From an uncultured Lachnospiraceae bacterium (GTDB taxonomy: Bacteria > Bacillota > Clostridia > Lachnospirales > Lachnospiraceae), in the NCBI GenBank assembly GCA_910587095.1, contig CAJUMJ010000008.1, forward strand, positions 1 through 44,758: a stretch of 44,758 nt of DNA. The letters are read 5' to 3'. Shown in pieces: positions 6,868 through 14,927 of the stretch (position 1 is its first letter; each line of letters starts with the position of its first letter). The notes below the pieces were generated by a model, which was not told the DNA's origin, made no database searches, and saw only the letters and a program-made list of their open reading frames with translations. Position numbers and translations under genes: made by a program.

Positions 6868-8058
6868 ATGTTGGGCGGCTCTGTGTGGATAGCTATGGTT
6901 CGGATGATAGTCAGTATCGGGGGGACGATTTTGCTTTTTTTCCTGATAAGCGAATCACGCTTCGAAAAGAGGAAAACGATAGTCAAATGTGCCTGCCTTT
7001 ACGCGGCTCTGATACTCATGACTTGTATCTGGTATGCCATATCCCCGCTGGTTTTTGCACGTATGGGAGCGCTTGTGACCTATCTGTGCTTCGGGATCTT
7101 TGCTGTCTGGATCAGTAGGGATTCCTTGTATGTGACGCTGTATAAGCTGGCTCTTGTCTTTTATCTGCTTTCGGTATTTATGATAGGGGGCATTGAGATT
7201 GCGGTCTTTTTCTTTAACGAAAACGTGTGGGCGGATATTGCGGGCCGCGCTTTGCTGCTTGGCCTGATCGCCTGGTTTATAGACAAATATGTAAAGAGTA
7301 CGATCAGGGGGTTTTCCGATTATGTGGAAAACGAGTTGGACCGGTTCAGTGTAGCCGTCATGATGCTGACGCTTTTTCTCGGCATCGCGTTTATACTCAA
7401 TCCAAGAATTCATGACCAGACGATGTATCGCCTGATGCAGATCGCCATGAATTTTTTCCTGACGGGCATATTGCAGATTCTTGTGTTCCGACTTTATCTG
7501 CATATCGGTATAGAAAAGACATATATGCAGGAAAATCAACTTATGGAGATGAACCATCGGCTTCTGAAGCGAAATATGGAGCTGCTTGCGGCGTCCGAGG
7601 AGGCTCCCCCGGAGAAAATATGTGATAATGCCGCCGTAAACCGGATTCTTGCATCCTATCTCGCGGAGGCGAGAAAGGAGCAAATTAAAGTGATGCTGGA
7701 CGTGGAGCTTGGGAAAGATTCCGGGATTCCCGGCATCGACTTGATTACCATACTGGCAAATGCCTGGGAAAACGCTTTGTACGGTTGCATGGAAGCGAAA
7801 AGGGAAGAGGCGGGACGCGAACCTTCCATCCGACTGATGATAAGGCGCAGGAAAAATAAGCTGGTCATATATTGCAGCAATACCTGCAGGGTGGAAGCCG
7901 AGATTGAGAAGGGTCTGCCAAAACCGGAGGACTCCGGTGGACTCGGCGTGATGAGCATTGTTAGGACGGCAGAAAAGTTTGACGGGGAGTATGACTTTAA
8001 AAATGACAACGGCGTGTTTATTTTCCGCCTGGTCATGAATATTTTACCGGTCATGTGA
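6868..8058 (+). CDS. GHKL-type sensor kinase (AgrC-like) lacking the histidine box
   Basis: Membrane sensor with six or seven hydrophobic segments (residues ~8-213) and a C-terminal GHKL ATPase. The N box ILANAWENALYGC is near residue 294 and the G box GGLGVMSIVRTAEKF near 357. Relatives carry a dimerisation helix with an HDxxxH-type motif between the last membrane segment and the CENxxxNxIL block. Here the linker runs directly from LLAASEEAPPEK to ICDNAAVNRIL (residues ~240-258), so about 35 residues including the phospho-accepting His seem to be missing, in frame. It may be a pseudokinase or a phosphatase-only protein. The LytTR regulator follows in the same operon. No agrB/agrD-like peptide genes are nearby. 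Confidence 0.85.
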   Translation: MLGGSVWIAMVRMIVSIGGTILLFFLISESRFEKRKTIVKCACLYAALILMTCIWYAISPLVFARMGALVTYLCFGIFAVWISRDSLYVTLYKLALVFYLLSVFMIGGIEIAVFFFNENVWADIAGRALLLGLIAWFIDKYVKSTIRGFSDYVENELDRFSVAVMMLTLFLGIAFILNPRIHDQTMYRLMQIAMNFFLTGILQILVFRLYLHIGIEKTYMQENQLMEMNHRLLKRNMELLAASEEAPPEKICDNAAVNRILASYLAEARKEQIKVMLDVELGKDSGIPGIDLITILANAWENALYGCMEAKREEAGREPSIRLMIRRRKNKLVIYCSNTCRVEAEIEKGLPKPEDSGGLGVMSIVRTAEKFDGEYDFKNDNGVFIFRLVMNILPVM

Positions 8059-8072
8059 CAGGAGAAAAATGG

Positions 8073-8804
8073 ATGTATCTGATTGCGCTCTGCGATGACG
8101 AGACAGAACAACTGCAAAAAACGACGCAAATGATAAAAGAATATCAGTACAGTCACACGGGGGAGGACTTCCGTGTGGAATGTTTTGAGAGTGCTGACAA
8201 AATGCTCGATTTGATAGAGGAGAAAGAATATTTTCCGGATCTGATTTTGATGGATATCTATATGCCGGATAAAATGGGGATTGATGCGGCGAGGGAGCTG
8301 CGGCAAATGGGGAACCGCTGTCGGCTTGTATTTTTGACTACTTCCAGGGAACATGCGCTCGATGCGTTTGAGGTGGAGGCGGTACAGTATTTGGTCAAAC
8401 CTCTCTCGAAGGAGAAGATGTATGCGCTTCTTGACAGGTTTGTCAGGGAGATGGAGGAAGCGCGCAAAAAGTATATTCTGCTGAGGACGGAAGGAGTGGT
8501 TCAGCGCGTGGCGGTGGACGATATTACGTTCTGCGAGGCGCAGGGGAAAGTTCAGTATGTGCATTTTACCGACGGCTCCCAGTGTATGCTGCGAGTCACC
8601 ATGGCAAAGCTTTCGGAAATGTTGGCTCCCTATCCGGAGTTTATGCGGTTGGGAGTCGCTTATCTTGTCAATATGGAGCATATAGAATGTATTGGCAGAC
8701 AGGAAATCAGGCTGGACAACGGGAAAAAAATCTACCCGCCAAGAGGCGCGTACCAGGCGGTGCGGGAGAAATACTTTGATTATTATTGCGGGGGGATCGA
8801 GTAG
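8073..8804 (+). CDS. LytTR-family response regulator
   Basis: Receiver domain (residues 1-~125) with the acidic pocket CDDE, phospho-acceptor Asp near residue 61 (LILMDIYMPD), the LTTS Thr/Ser and a VKPL Lys, so all receiver residues are intact. The LytTR DNA-binding domain is at ~137-240 (VDDITFCEAQGKVQYVHF...MRLGVAYLVNMEHI). LytTR regulators bind direct repeats and often control secreted or surface products. ATG 8073, with AGGAG at 8060-8064, is preferred over GTG 8055, which overlaps the kinase stop. It is paired with a kinase that lacks the usual His, so its phosphate donor is unclear. Confidence 0.9.
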   Translation: MYLIALCDDETEQLQKTTQMIKEYQYSHTGEDFRVECFESADKMLDLIEEKEYFPDLILMDIYMPDKMGIDAARELRQMGNRCRLVFLTTSREHALDAFEVEAVQYLVKPLSKEKMYALLDRFVREMEEARKKYILLRTEGVVQRVAVDDITFCEAQGKVQYVHFTDGSQCMLRVTMAKLSEMLAPYPEFMRLGVAYLVNMEHIECIGRQEIRLDNGKKIYPPRGAYQAVREKYFDYYCGGIE

Positions 8805-8910
8805 GGAAGCTTTTCGGTCAACCCGCTCCTTTCCTCTGCAGAATATGACCGCCGTATCTGGCTACAGCGTGGATAAAAGGCAAAAACAATGCGCTTTGAG
8901 CTGCTTGTAC

Positions 8911-8939
8911 TTGTTTTGTATGGCATTTTTTGGTATACT
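8911..8939 (+). promoter_or_regulatory. Candidate promoter of the phosphofructokinase gene
   Basis: TTGTTT (8911-8916), 17 bases, TATACT (8934-8939); 57 bases before the ATG. Confidence 0.55.
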
Positions 8940-8996
8940 AAAAGTCGCAAAGCAAAGATAAAGCATAAAAAATAAAATAAAAGGAGAGACAAGCAC

Positions 8997-10223
8997 ATGA
9001 AAGGAAATATTGTTGTTGGCCAGTCCGGTGGCCCCACAGCCGTTATCAATTCTTCCGTAGCAGGCGTGTATGCCGCTGCAAAGAAGCTGGGCGTAAAGAA
9101 AATCTATGGTATGGTTCATGGCATCGAGGGCTTCCTGGAGGATCGCATGATTGATCTTGGAGAGTACCTGGATGACGAGACGGGAATCGAGCTTTTGAAG
9201 AGAACGCCCTCCGCGTTCCTGGGCTCCTGCCGTTTTAAGATGCCTAAAATCGAGGGACATGAGGATGTGTACGAGAAGATCTTCGAGATTATGGAGAAGC
9301 ATGATATCGAGTGCCTGTTCTACGCGGGCGGCAATGACTCCATGGATACCGTAAAGATGTTGTCCGATTACGCGGCGGCGCATGGCAAATCTCAGAGATT
9401 TATGGGCGTTCCCAAGACCATCGACAACGATCTGCCTGTGACGGATCACTGTCCTGGCTATGGTTCCGCGGCCAAATATATCGCGGCTTCCCTGAAAGAG
9501 ATCATCCGTGACAACGCGTCTTTCGGCGCAAAGAAGCCTACCGTTTGTATCGTGGAGATCATGGGACGTAACGCGGGATGGCTTACGGCTGCTGCTGCGC
9601 TCGCAAAGGGTGATGACTGCGAAGGCTGTGACGCGATTTATCTGCCTGAGAAAGTTTTCGATATCGACAAGTTTGTTGCGGACGTGAAGGAGCTGGCTGC
9701 GAAGAAGTCTTCCGTGGTTATCGCCGTATCGGAAGGCGTTAAGGTTGCGGACGGAAGATATGTGTGTGAGATTGGCAGAGAAGTGGCGGTGGACGCGTTC
9801 GGGCACAAGCAGATGTCCGGCACAGCGGTTATGCTTGCGGAGAAGATCGCGGCTGAGACAGGGCTTAAGACACGCGCGATCGAGTTCTCTACCTTGCAGA
9901 GAGCGGCGACCCATCTGGCGTCCCTGACAGATATCAACGAGGCGTTCCAGGTTGGTCATGACGCGGTGATGGCAGCGGAAGAGGGCAAGACCGGCATGAT
10001 GATCACGCTTGACAGAAACGGCGACGCTCCTTACCAGTGCGGCACCAGCGCTTACGATATCCATGCCATCGCGAACGTGGAGAGAAACGTGCCCGACGAG
10101 TGGATCACGGCGGACGGTAAGGGTCTGACAGAGGAATATGAGAAATACGCAAGACCGCTGATCATGGGCGAGCTGCAGCCTCTCTTTGTGAACGGGCTGC
10201 CGAGACATCTCGTGAGAAAGTAA
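8997..10223 (+). CDS. pfp: Pyrophosphate-dependent 6-phosphofructokinase
   Basis: Phosphorylates fructose 6-phosphate to the 1,6-bisphosphate with PPi as donor, a reversible glycolytic step. The 408-residue protein opens with the nucleotide-loop motif GQSGGPTAVINSS. Two positions separate PPi- from ATP-enzymes and both read PPi here. GGND at 111-114 puts Asp where ATP-enzymes have Gly. PKTIDND at 139-145 puts Lys140 where ATP-enzymes have Gly. ATG 8997 has AGGAGAG upstream. The gene has its own promoter and terminator. The glycogen phosphorylase and LacI regulator downstream make this a small carbon-storage/glycolysis neighbourhood. Donor choice is inferred from these motifs. Confidence 0.93.
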   Translation: MKGNIVVGQSGGPTAVINSSVAGVYAAAKKLGVKKIYGMVHGIEGFLEDRMIDLGEYLDDETGIELLKRTPSAFLGSCRFKMPKIEGHEDVYEKIFEIMEKHDIECLFYAGGNDSMDTVKMLSDYAAAHGKSQRFMGVPKTIDNDLPVTDHCPGYGSAAKYIAASLKEIIRDNASFGAKKPTVCIVEIMGRNAGWLTAAAALAKGDDCEGCDAIYLPEKVFDIDKFVADVKELAAKKSSVVIAVSEGVKVADGRYVCEIGREVAVDAFGHKQMSGTAVMLAEKIAAETGLKTRAIEFSTLQRAATHLASLTDINEAFQVGHDAVMAAEEGKTGMMITLDRNGDAPYQCGTSAYDIHAIANVERNVPDEWITADGKGLTEEYEKYARPLIMGELQPLFVNGLPRHLVRK

Positions 10224-10258
10224 TTGCGGGTGGTATAAAAAATTTTTGGTAAATTTTT

Positions 10259-10290
10259 CAAAAGAGTGGTTTACAAAACCACTCTTTTGT
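10259..10290 (+). terminator. Terminator of the phosphofructokinase gene
   Basis: Near-perfect hairpin CAAAAGAGTGGTTT / AACCACTCTTTTG around an ACAA loop, with T-rich sequence on its 3' side. The next gene's promoter -35 lies within it. Confidence 0.85.
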
Positions 10291-10299
10291 TATATGATG
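10271..10299 (+). promoter_or_regulatory. Candidate promoter of the LacI-type regulator
   Basis: TTTACA (10271-10276), 17 bases, TATGAT (10294-10299). The -35 lies inside the loop and arm of the upstream terminator. Confidence 0.5.
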
Positions 10300-10304
10300 T
10301 TTTC

Positions 10305-10320
10305 GGAAAACGATTTCCGA
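10305..10320. promoter_or_regulatory. LacI-family operator-like palindrome
   Basis: CGGAAAACGATTTCCG is an inverted repeat (CGGAAA/TTTCCG) with a central CG pair, the usual layout of LacI/CcpA-type operators. It sits just after the -10, where binding would block transcription of the regulator's own gene. Confidence 0.55.
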
Positions 10321-10364
10321 GAAAATTTGGCGAAATACAGAGTCGTATCCGGGATGGAAAGAAA

Positions 10365-11369
10365 ATGGTATCAATCAAAGATGTCGCGAAACATGCGGGG
10401 GTGGCGATTTCCACCGTGTCCAAGGTGCTGAATAATTACCCCAATGTGAGTGAGGAGACGAAAAGAAAAGTGAATCAGGCAGTGGAGGAACTGAATTTTG
10501 TTCCCAATTCCGTGGCGGCTGCGCTCTCCTCCAAGCAGTCCGGCAGAGTGGCGCTTCTCCTGAATCTGAACAATGCGTCGCAGACGGTGGACGAGATCAA
10601 CATGCAGTATATAACGGGCACCATAGGCCGGGCGGTGGAGCTGGATCTGGATGTAATCACTATTTTTGATTCCATGCTGAAAGGGAAAAGTCTGGACGAG
10701 GTTGTCAACTATCTGCGCTCACAGAGCATTACGGGGCTCTTGATTTTCGGCATGTCCAGGGACGACAGGGTGTTACAAAAGCTGATCGACTCGCAGATTT
10801 TTAAGATTGTGACGGTGGACGCGCCTTTAGTGAACGGATTTTCTTCCGCAGTCTGGATTGACCAGGCGGCGGCGCAGTACGAGGTGGCGAAAAAAACGCT
10901 GACGGAGAACCGGGGAAAAAGTATTCTTTATCTTGCGGGCAAGAAAAACGGATATGTCTCAGGGGAAAGGCTTGCGGGGATTCAGCGGCTCGCCCGGGAG
11001 GAGAAAATTCCGCTTCTTGTCAGAAACGGGGAATTTTCGGAGCGCCAGGCGAGAGAATTGACGTTCCGCTATGCGAAGAAAAAGGATATCGTGGTGTGCG
11101 CGTCGGATCTGATGGCGATCGGTGCGATGAGGGCGCTGATGGAGATGGATATTTTCCGTCCGGTGTGCGGGTTTGACGGAATCACTTTGATGGCGTACGC
11201 AGGTAAGCAGATGAATACGGTCAGACAGAATTTCGGGCGCATTGCCTCGGAGGCGGTATCGGAGCTGAAACGTCTTTTGGACGGCGGGGCGGGCAGAGAG
11301 ATTGTGCTGGACTACGAATTGGCCAGAATGAAATACGAGGACATCTTAGTGCCGGCAGAGGAAGCCTGA
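10365..11369 (+). CDS. LacI family transcriptional regulator
   Basis: N-terminal helix-turn-helix SIKDVAKHAGVAISTVSKVLNN followed by the hinge helix VPNSVAAALSS, then a periplasmic-binding-protein-like sugar sensor domain (EINMQYITGTIGRAVELDLDV..., VCASDLMAIGAMRAL). The length of 334 residues is normal. I start at ATG 10365, because LacI proteins begin within a few residues of the HTH. Glycogen phosphorylase follows after 98 bases, so this is likely a regulator of glucan/maltodextrin use. An operator-like palindrome in its own promoter suggests autoregulation. The ligand is not predictable. Confidence 0.9.
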   Translation: MVSIKDVAKHAGVAISTVSKVLNNYPNVSEETKRKVNQAVEELNFVPNSVAAALSSKQSGRVALLLNLNNASQTVDEINMQYITGTIGRAVELDLDVITIFDSMLKGKSLDEVVNYLRSQSITGLLIFGMSRDDRVLQKLIDSQIFKIVTVDAPLVNGFSSAVWIDQAAAQYEVAKKTLTENRGKSILYLAGKKNGYVSGERLAGIQRLAREEKIPLLVRNGEFSERQARELTFRYAKKKDIVVCASDLMAIGAMRALMEMDIFRPVCGFDGITLMAYAGKQMNTVRQNFGRIASEAVSELKRLLDGGAGREIVLDYELARMKYEDILVPAEEA

Positions 11370-11467
11370 TAAAGGAAATGGTTATAGACGATGCAAGACG
11401 GCCGGATTTTTGAGTATCATATTGAGTATATTAAATTAAGGTAAAGAAGATAAAGGAGGTTTTACAC

Positions 11468-13780
11468 ATGGCACAGGCAAGTAACCTGAAAAGGGACATA
11501 CTGGTGATGAATTTAGAGCAGGAACTTGAGAACCAGACACAGAGCGGTTATGGAAAGTCCGTTGCCGACTGCGACAACACGGAACTCTACTACAGCATTC
11601 TCCAGCTCTCAAAGAAGCTGATGTCTGCGTGCGAGCGGATCGAGGGCGAGAAGAAGGTTTACTACATTTCCGCGGAATTTTTGATTGGCAAGCTGCTATC
11701 AAACAATTTGATCAACCTGGGAATTTATGACAATCTGAATAAGATTCTTGCAAAAAACGGAAAGCAGCTCTCCGCCATCGAGGAGGTGGAGCCGGAACCG
11801 TCCCTTGGCAACGGCGGATTGGGACGGCTGGCTGCGTGTTTTCTCGATTCCATCGCGTCGCTGGGACTTCCGGGAGAGGGAATCGGCCTAAATTATCACT
11901 TCGGCCTTTTCAAGCAGGAGTTTAAGGATAAGCTTCAGACAGCCGAGAAAAACGACTGGATAGAGGAGCAGTCCTGGCTCAGGAAGACGGATACCACTTT
12001 TGAGGTGGCATTTGGCGATCAGAAGGTGACGTCCAGACTTTATGATATAGACGTCATAGGATATGACAACGGCGTGAATAAGCTGAGACTGTTTGATATT
12101 GAGACTGTCGACGAGAGTCTCGTGAAAAAGGGTATTGATTTTGACAAGGAAGATATCGAGAAGAACCTGACGCTCTTTCTCTATCCCGACGACTCGGACG
12201 AGGCCGGCAATCTGCTGCGTATCTACCAGCAGTATTTTATGGTGAGCAACGCGGCCCAGCTCATCCTGAAGGAGATGAAGGAAAAGCAGTATGATCTGCG
12301 CAAGATGTATGAGCACGCTGTGATTCAGATCAACGACACCCATCCGACCATGGTTATTCCCGAGTTGATCCGTATTCTGGTGGATGACAAGGCGTTCGCG
12401 ATGGACGAGGCGATCGAGGTTGTGAGCAAGACATGTGCGTATACAAACCACACGATTCTCGCGGAAGCTCTGGAGAAGTGGCCTTTGGAGTATCTGGAGA
12501 AGGTGGTGCCCCAGCTTGTGCCGATTATCAAGGAGTTGGATAAGCGTGTGGCATTAAAATATAAAGATTCCAAGGTGCAGATCATTGACGAGAATGACAG
12601 AGTGCACATGGCCCACATCGACATTCACTACGGTTTTTCCGTAAACGGCGTGGCTGCCATTCATACGGAGATTTTGAAAAACACGGAGTTAAACGCTTTT
12701 TATAAAATTTACCCGGAGAAGTTTAACAATAAGACAAACGGTATCACGTTCAGAAGATGGCTTTTGTCCTGCAATCATGAGCTGGCCGAGTTCCTTTCGG
12801 AAACCATCGGCGACGGCTACAAGAAGGACGCTTGCAATCTGGAAAAGCTCCTCGCCTATATCGACGACGAGAAGGTGTTAAGCCGCATCGCGCAGATCAA
12901 GATGAACCGGAAGAAAGAGCTGGCGGCCTATGTACAGGAAGCGGAGGGAGTGACCCTGAATCCGGAATCCATTTTCGATATCCAGAGTAAACGTCTGCAT
13001 GAGTATAAGAGACAGCAGATGAACGCCCTTTACATCATCCATAAATATCTGGAGATCAAGGCGGGAAAGAAGCCCGCAAGGCCGATGACGTTTATCTTCG
13101 GTGCGAAAGCGGCGCCTGCCTATGTAATTGCGCAGGACATCATTCATCTTCTCCTGGTACTGCAGGAGATAATCAATAACGACCCCGATGTCAGCCCTTA
13201 CATGACGGTGCTCATGGTGGAGAACTACAATGTGGCTTACGCCGAGAAGATGATTCCGGCCTGTGATATCTCGGAGCAGATATCCCTGGCTTCCAAGGAG
13301 GCGTCCGGCACGGGCAACATGAAGTTCATGCTCAACGGCGCGGTGACCCTTGGCACTTCCGACGGCGCGAACGTCGAGATACACGAGCTGGTGGGAGACG
13401 ACAATATCTATATTTTCGGTGAGAAATCCGAGACGGTCATCGAGCACTATGAGAAAGCCGACTATGTATCAAAGGACTACTACAAGAAATCTCCCGTAAT
13501 TAAGAAAGCGGTTGACTTCATCGTGAGCAAGGAGGCGTTAAAGGTCGGTCACAAGGTAAATCTGGAGAGACTGTACAAGGAGCTGTTAAACAAAGACTGG
13601 TTTATGACGCTTCTTGACCTGGAAGATTATATTGCGACAAAGGATAAAATGATGGCGGATTATGAGGACCAGGAGAAGTGGAGAAGAATGATGCTTGTAA
13701 ACATCGCAAAGTCCGGCTTCTTCTCATCAGACAGAACCATTGAGGAGTACAACAGAGACATCTGGAAGCTGCGCGCATAA
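11468..13780 (+). CDS. glgP: Glycogen/maltodextrin phosphorylase
   Basis: GT35 enzyme that releases glucose 1-phosphate from alpha-1,4-glucans using phosphate and pyridoxal phosphate. The 770-residue protein carries EPSLGNGGLGRLAACFLDS near residue 113, QINDTHPTMVIPELIR, NGITFRRWL, SKRLHEYKRQ and the PLP site SGTGNMKFMLNGA with Lys619. All main catalytic blocks are present. ATG 11468 follows a perfect AAAGGAGG. It lies downstream of the LacI regulator, with no clear terminator between, and ends at a strong terminator. It probably feeds glucose 1-phosphate to the glycolytic route that includes the nearby PPi-phosphofructokinase. Confidence 0.95.
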   Translation: MAQASNLKRDILVMNLEQELENQTQSGYGKSVADCDNTELYYSILQLSKKLMSACERIEGEKKVYYISAEFLIGKLLSNNLINLGIYDNLNKILAKNGKQLSAIEEVEPEPSLGNGGLGRLAACFLDSIASLGLPGEGIGLNYHFGLFKQEFKDKLQTAEKNDWIEEQSWLRKTDTTFEVAFGDQKVTSRLYDIDVIGYDNGVNKLRLFDIETVDESLVKKGIDFDKEDIEKNLTLFLYPDDSDEAGNLLRIYQQYFMVSNAAQLILKEMKEKQYDLRKMYEHAVIQINDTHPTMVIPELIRILVDDKAFAMDEAIEVVSKTCAYTNHTILAEALEKWPLEYLEKVVPQLVPIIKELDKRVALKYKDSKVQIIDENDRVHMAHIDIHYGFSVNGVAAIHTEILKNTELNAFYKIYPEKFNNKTNGITFRRWLLSCNHELAEFLSETIGDGYKKDACNLEKLLAYIDDEKVLSRIAQIKMNRKKELAAYVQEAEGVTLNPESIFDIQSKRLHEYKRQQMNALYIIHKYLEIKAGKKPARPMTFIFGAKAAPAYVIAQDIIHLLLVLQEIINNDPDVSPYMTVLMVENYNVAYAEKMIPACDISEQISLASKEASGTGNMKFMLNGAVTLGTSDGANVEIHELVGDDNIYIFGEKSETVIEHYEKADYVSKDYYKKSPVIKKAVDFIVSKEALKVGHKVNLERLYKELLNKDWFMTLLDLEDYIATKDKMMADYEDQEKWRRMMLVNIAKSGFFSSDRTIEEYNRDIWKLRA

Positions 13781-13791
13781 GCGGAGAACAC

Positions 13792-13827
13792 CCCCGGGCG
13801 GGATATGTGAAACTGCCCGGGGTTTTT
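13792..13827 (+). terminator. Terminator of glycogen phosphorylase
   Basis: CCCCGGGC (13792-13799) pairs with GCCCGGGG (13815-13822), followed by TTTTT. Confidence 0.9.
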
Positions 13828-13854
13828 GACGCCTGTCCGGCATGGACCCTTTCC

Positions 13855-14916
13855 TTACCGGACGCGAAGCGCTTTTATCCGTTTTCGGGCGGGCGGATAA
13901 TCGCCGCATTTTTTGTAGTAATCCAGAGCCTCATGGATGCGGCCGGTACACTCGTAAATCACGCCGATATTGTAGCAGGACATATATGAATTTACTCCAT
14001 CCACCGAAAACTCTTCCATGACGAGAGACTTTTGAAACTCGGTGATGGCCGCATCGAAAAGACCGTTGTTCATATACACAAGCCCCATCAGAAAAACAAA
14101 ATCGGCCCGCACGGCAAACACGTCATAGAGCTCGGTAAGCCCCAAAGCTTCTCTGCACTTTTTCAGATCCAGAAGCGTATATCCGTAGGATTCCACCATA
14201 GTTTTCACATAATCGAGAGAGGGGTCCACGTCCATGGAAAGACCGGCATCAAAGCTTTCAAGAGCGCGCTCGGGTTCGCCAAGGCGCCGGAAACTTTGTC
14301 CCAACTGAAAGTAAAGATAGGGATCGGGCCCTTCTCTTTCAAGAAGCGCATTTAAAAGAGAGATGTTTCGCCGGGATTTTGCCTTCATGTCCGATTCCCT
14401 CTCGTCGTAGCCGACATGAAGAACCGTGACCGGCGCGTCAAAAGCGGGTTTTGCGCGGGAAAGATGGCGGGCTTCGAGCTGCTCATGGATGGCTCCCGCA
14501 AAGTGGAAATGTCTGCGGTCGGCAAGCCGGCTCACGCGCATCCGCTCAAAGGAAGCCTGGGAACCTTGCACAAAGCGGCTGCGGATCAGGATACGGCCCG
14601 CGGATTCCGGGTACGTTTCCATACAGCGACTTAGAGCGGATAAATCTAAAGCTTCGATATATTCGTCGCAATCGAGAGAAAGTATCCAGTCATGGGAGGC
14701 TTTTTTAATGCAAAAGTTCCTGGCAGCGCTGAAATCGTCGCACCATTCGAAGTGATAGATCCGATCCGTATAGGTTTTCGCGATTTCCAAAGTCCGGTCT
14801 GTGGAGCCCGTGTCGACGACCACGATTTCAAAATGAAAAGGGGAAAGCCGTTTTAAGCATTCCCCGATGTGTTTTTCTTCGTTTTTTGCGATGATACATA
14901 CAGATAAGGGTAACAA
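13855..14916 (-). CDS. GT2 glycosyltransferase with TPR tail, paralogue 1
   Basis: Residues 1-~110 form a GT-A fold of family 2: SVCIIAKNEEKHIGECLKRL, the nucleotide-sugar site VVDTGSTDRTLEI, and the metal-binding DCDEY in place of DxD. The later part is a set of TPR-like helices (PYLYFQLGQSFRRLGEPERALESFDAGL, YNIGVIYECTGRIHEALDYYKKCGDYPPA). The start is TTG 14916 with AAAGGAG upstream, 11 bases after the stop of the sister gene, so the two form an operon. Such GT2-TPR proteins glycosylate proteins or surface glycans; acceptor and sugar are unknown. It is about as long as the sister (353 against 355 residues), and both end in a KKCGDY...A motif. Confidence 0.9.
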   Translation of the reverse strand: MLPLSVCIIAKNEEKHIGECLKRLSPFHFEIVVVDTGSTDRTLEIAKTYTDRIYHFEWCDDFSAARNFCIKKASHDWILSLDCDEYIEALDLSALSRCMETYPESAGRILIRSRFVQGSQASFERMRVSRLADRRHFHFAGAIHEQLEARHLSRAKPAFDAPVTVLHVGYDERESDMKAKSRRNISLLNALLEREGPDPYLYFQLGQSFRRLGEPERALESFDAGLSMDVDPSLDYVKTMVESYGYTLLDLKKCREALGLTELYDVFAVRADFVFLMGLVYMNNGLFDAAITEFQKSLVMEEFSVDGVNSYMSCYNIGVIYECTGRIHEALDYYKKCGDYPPARKRIKALRVR

Positions 14917-14927
14917 GGTTTCTCCTT

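Noticed and set aside
6868..8804. Complete agr-type quorum-sensing system
   Set aside because: The kinase and LytTR regulator are AgrC/AgrA-like, but no AgrB protease or AgrD peptide gene is visible on either side.
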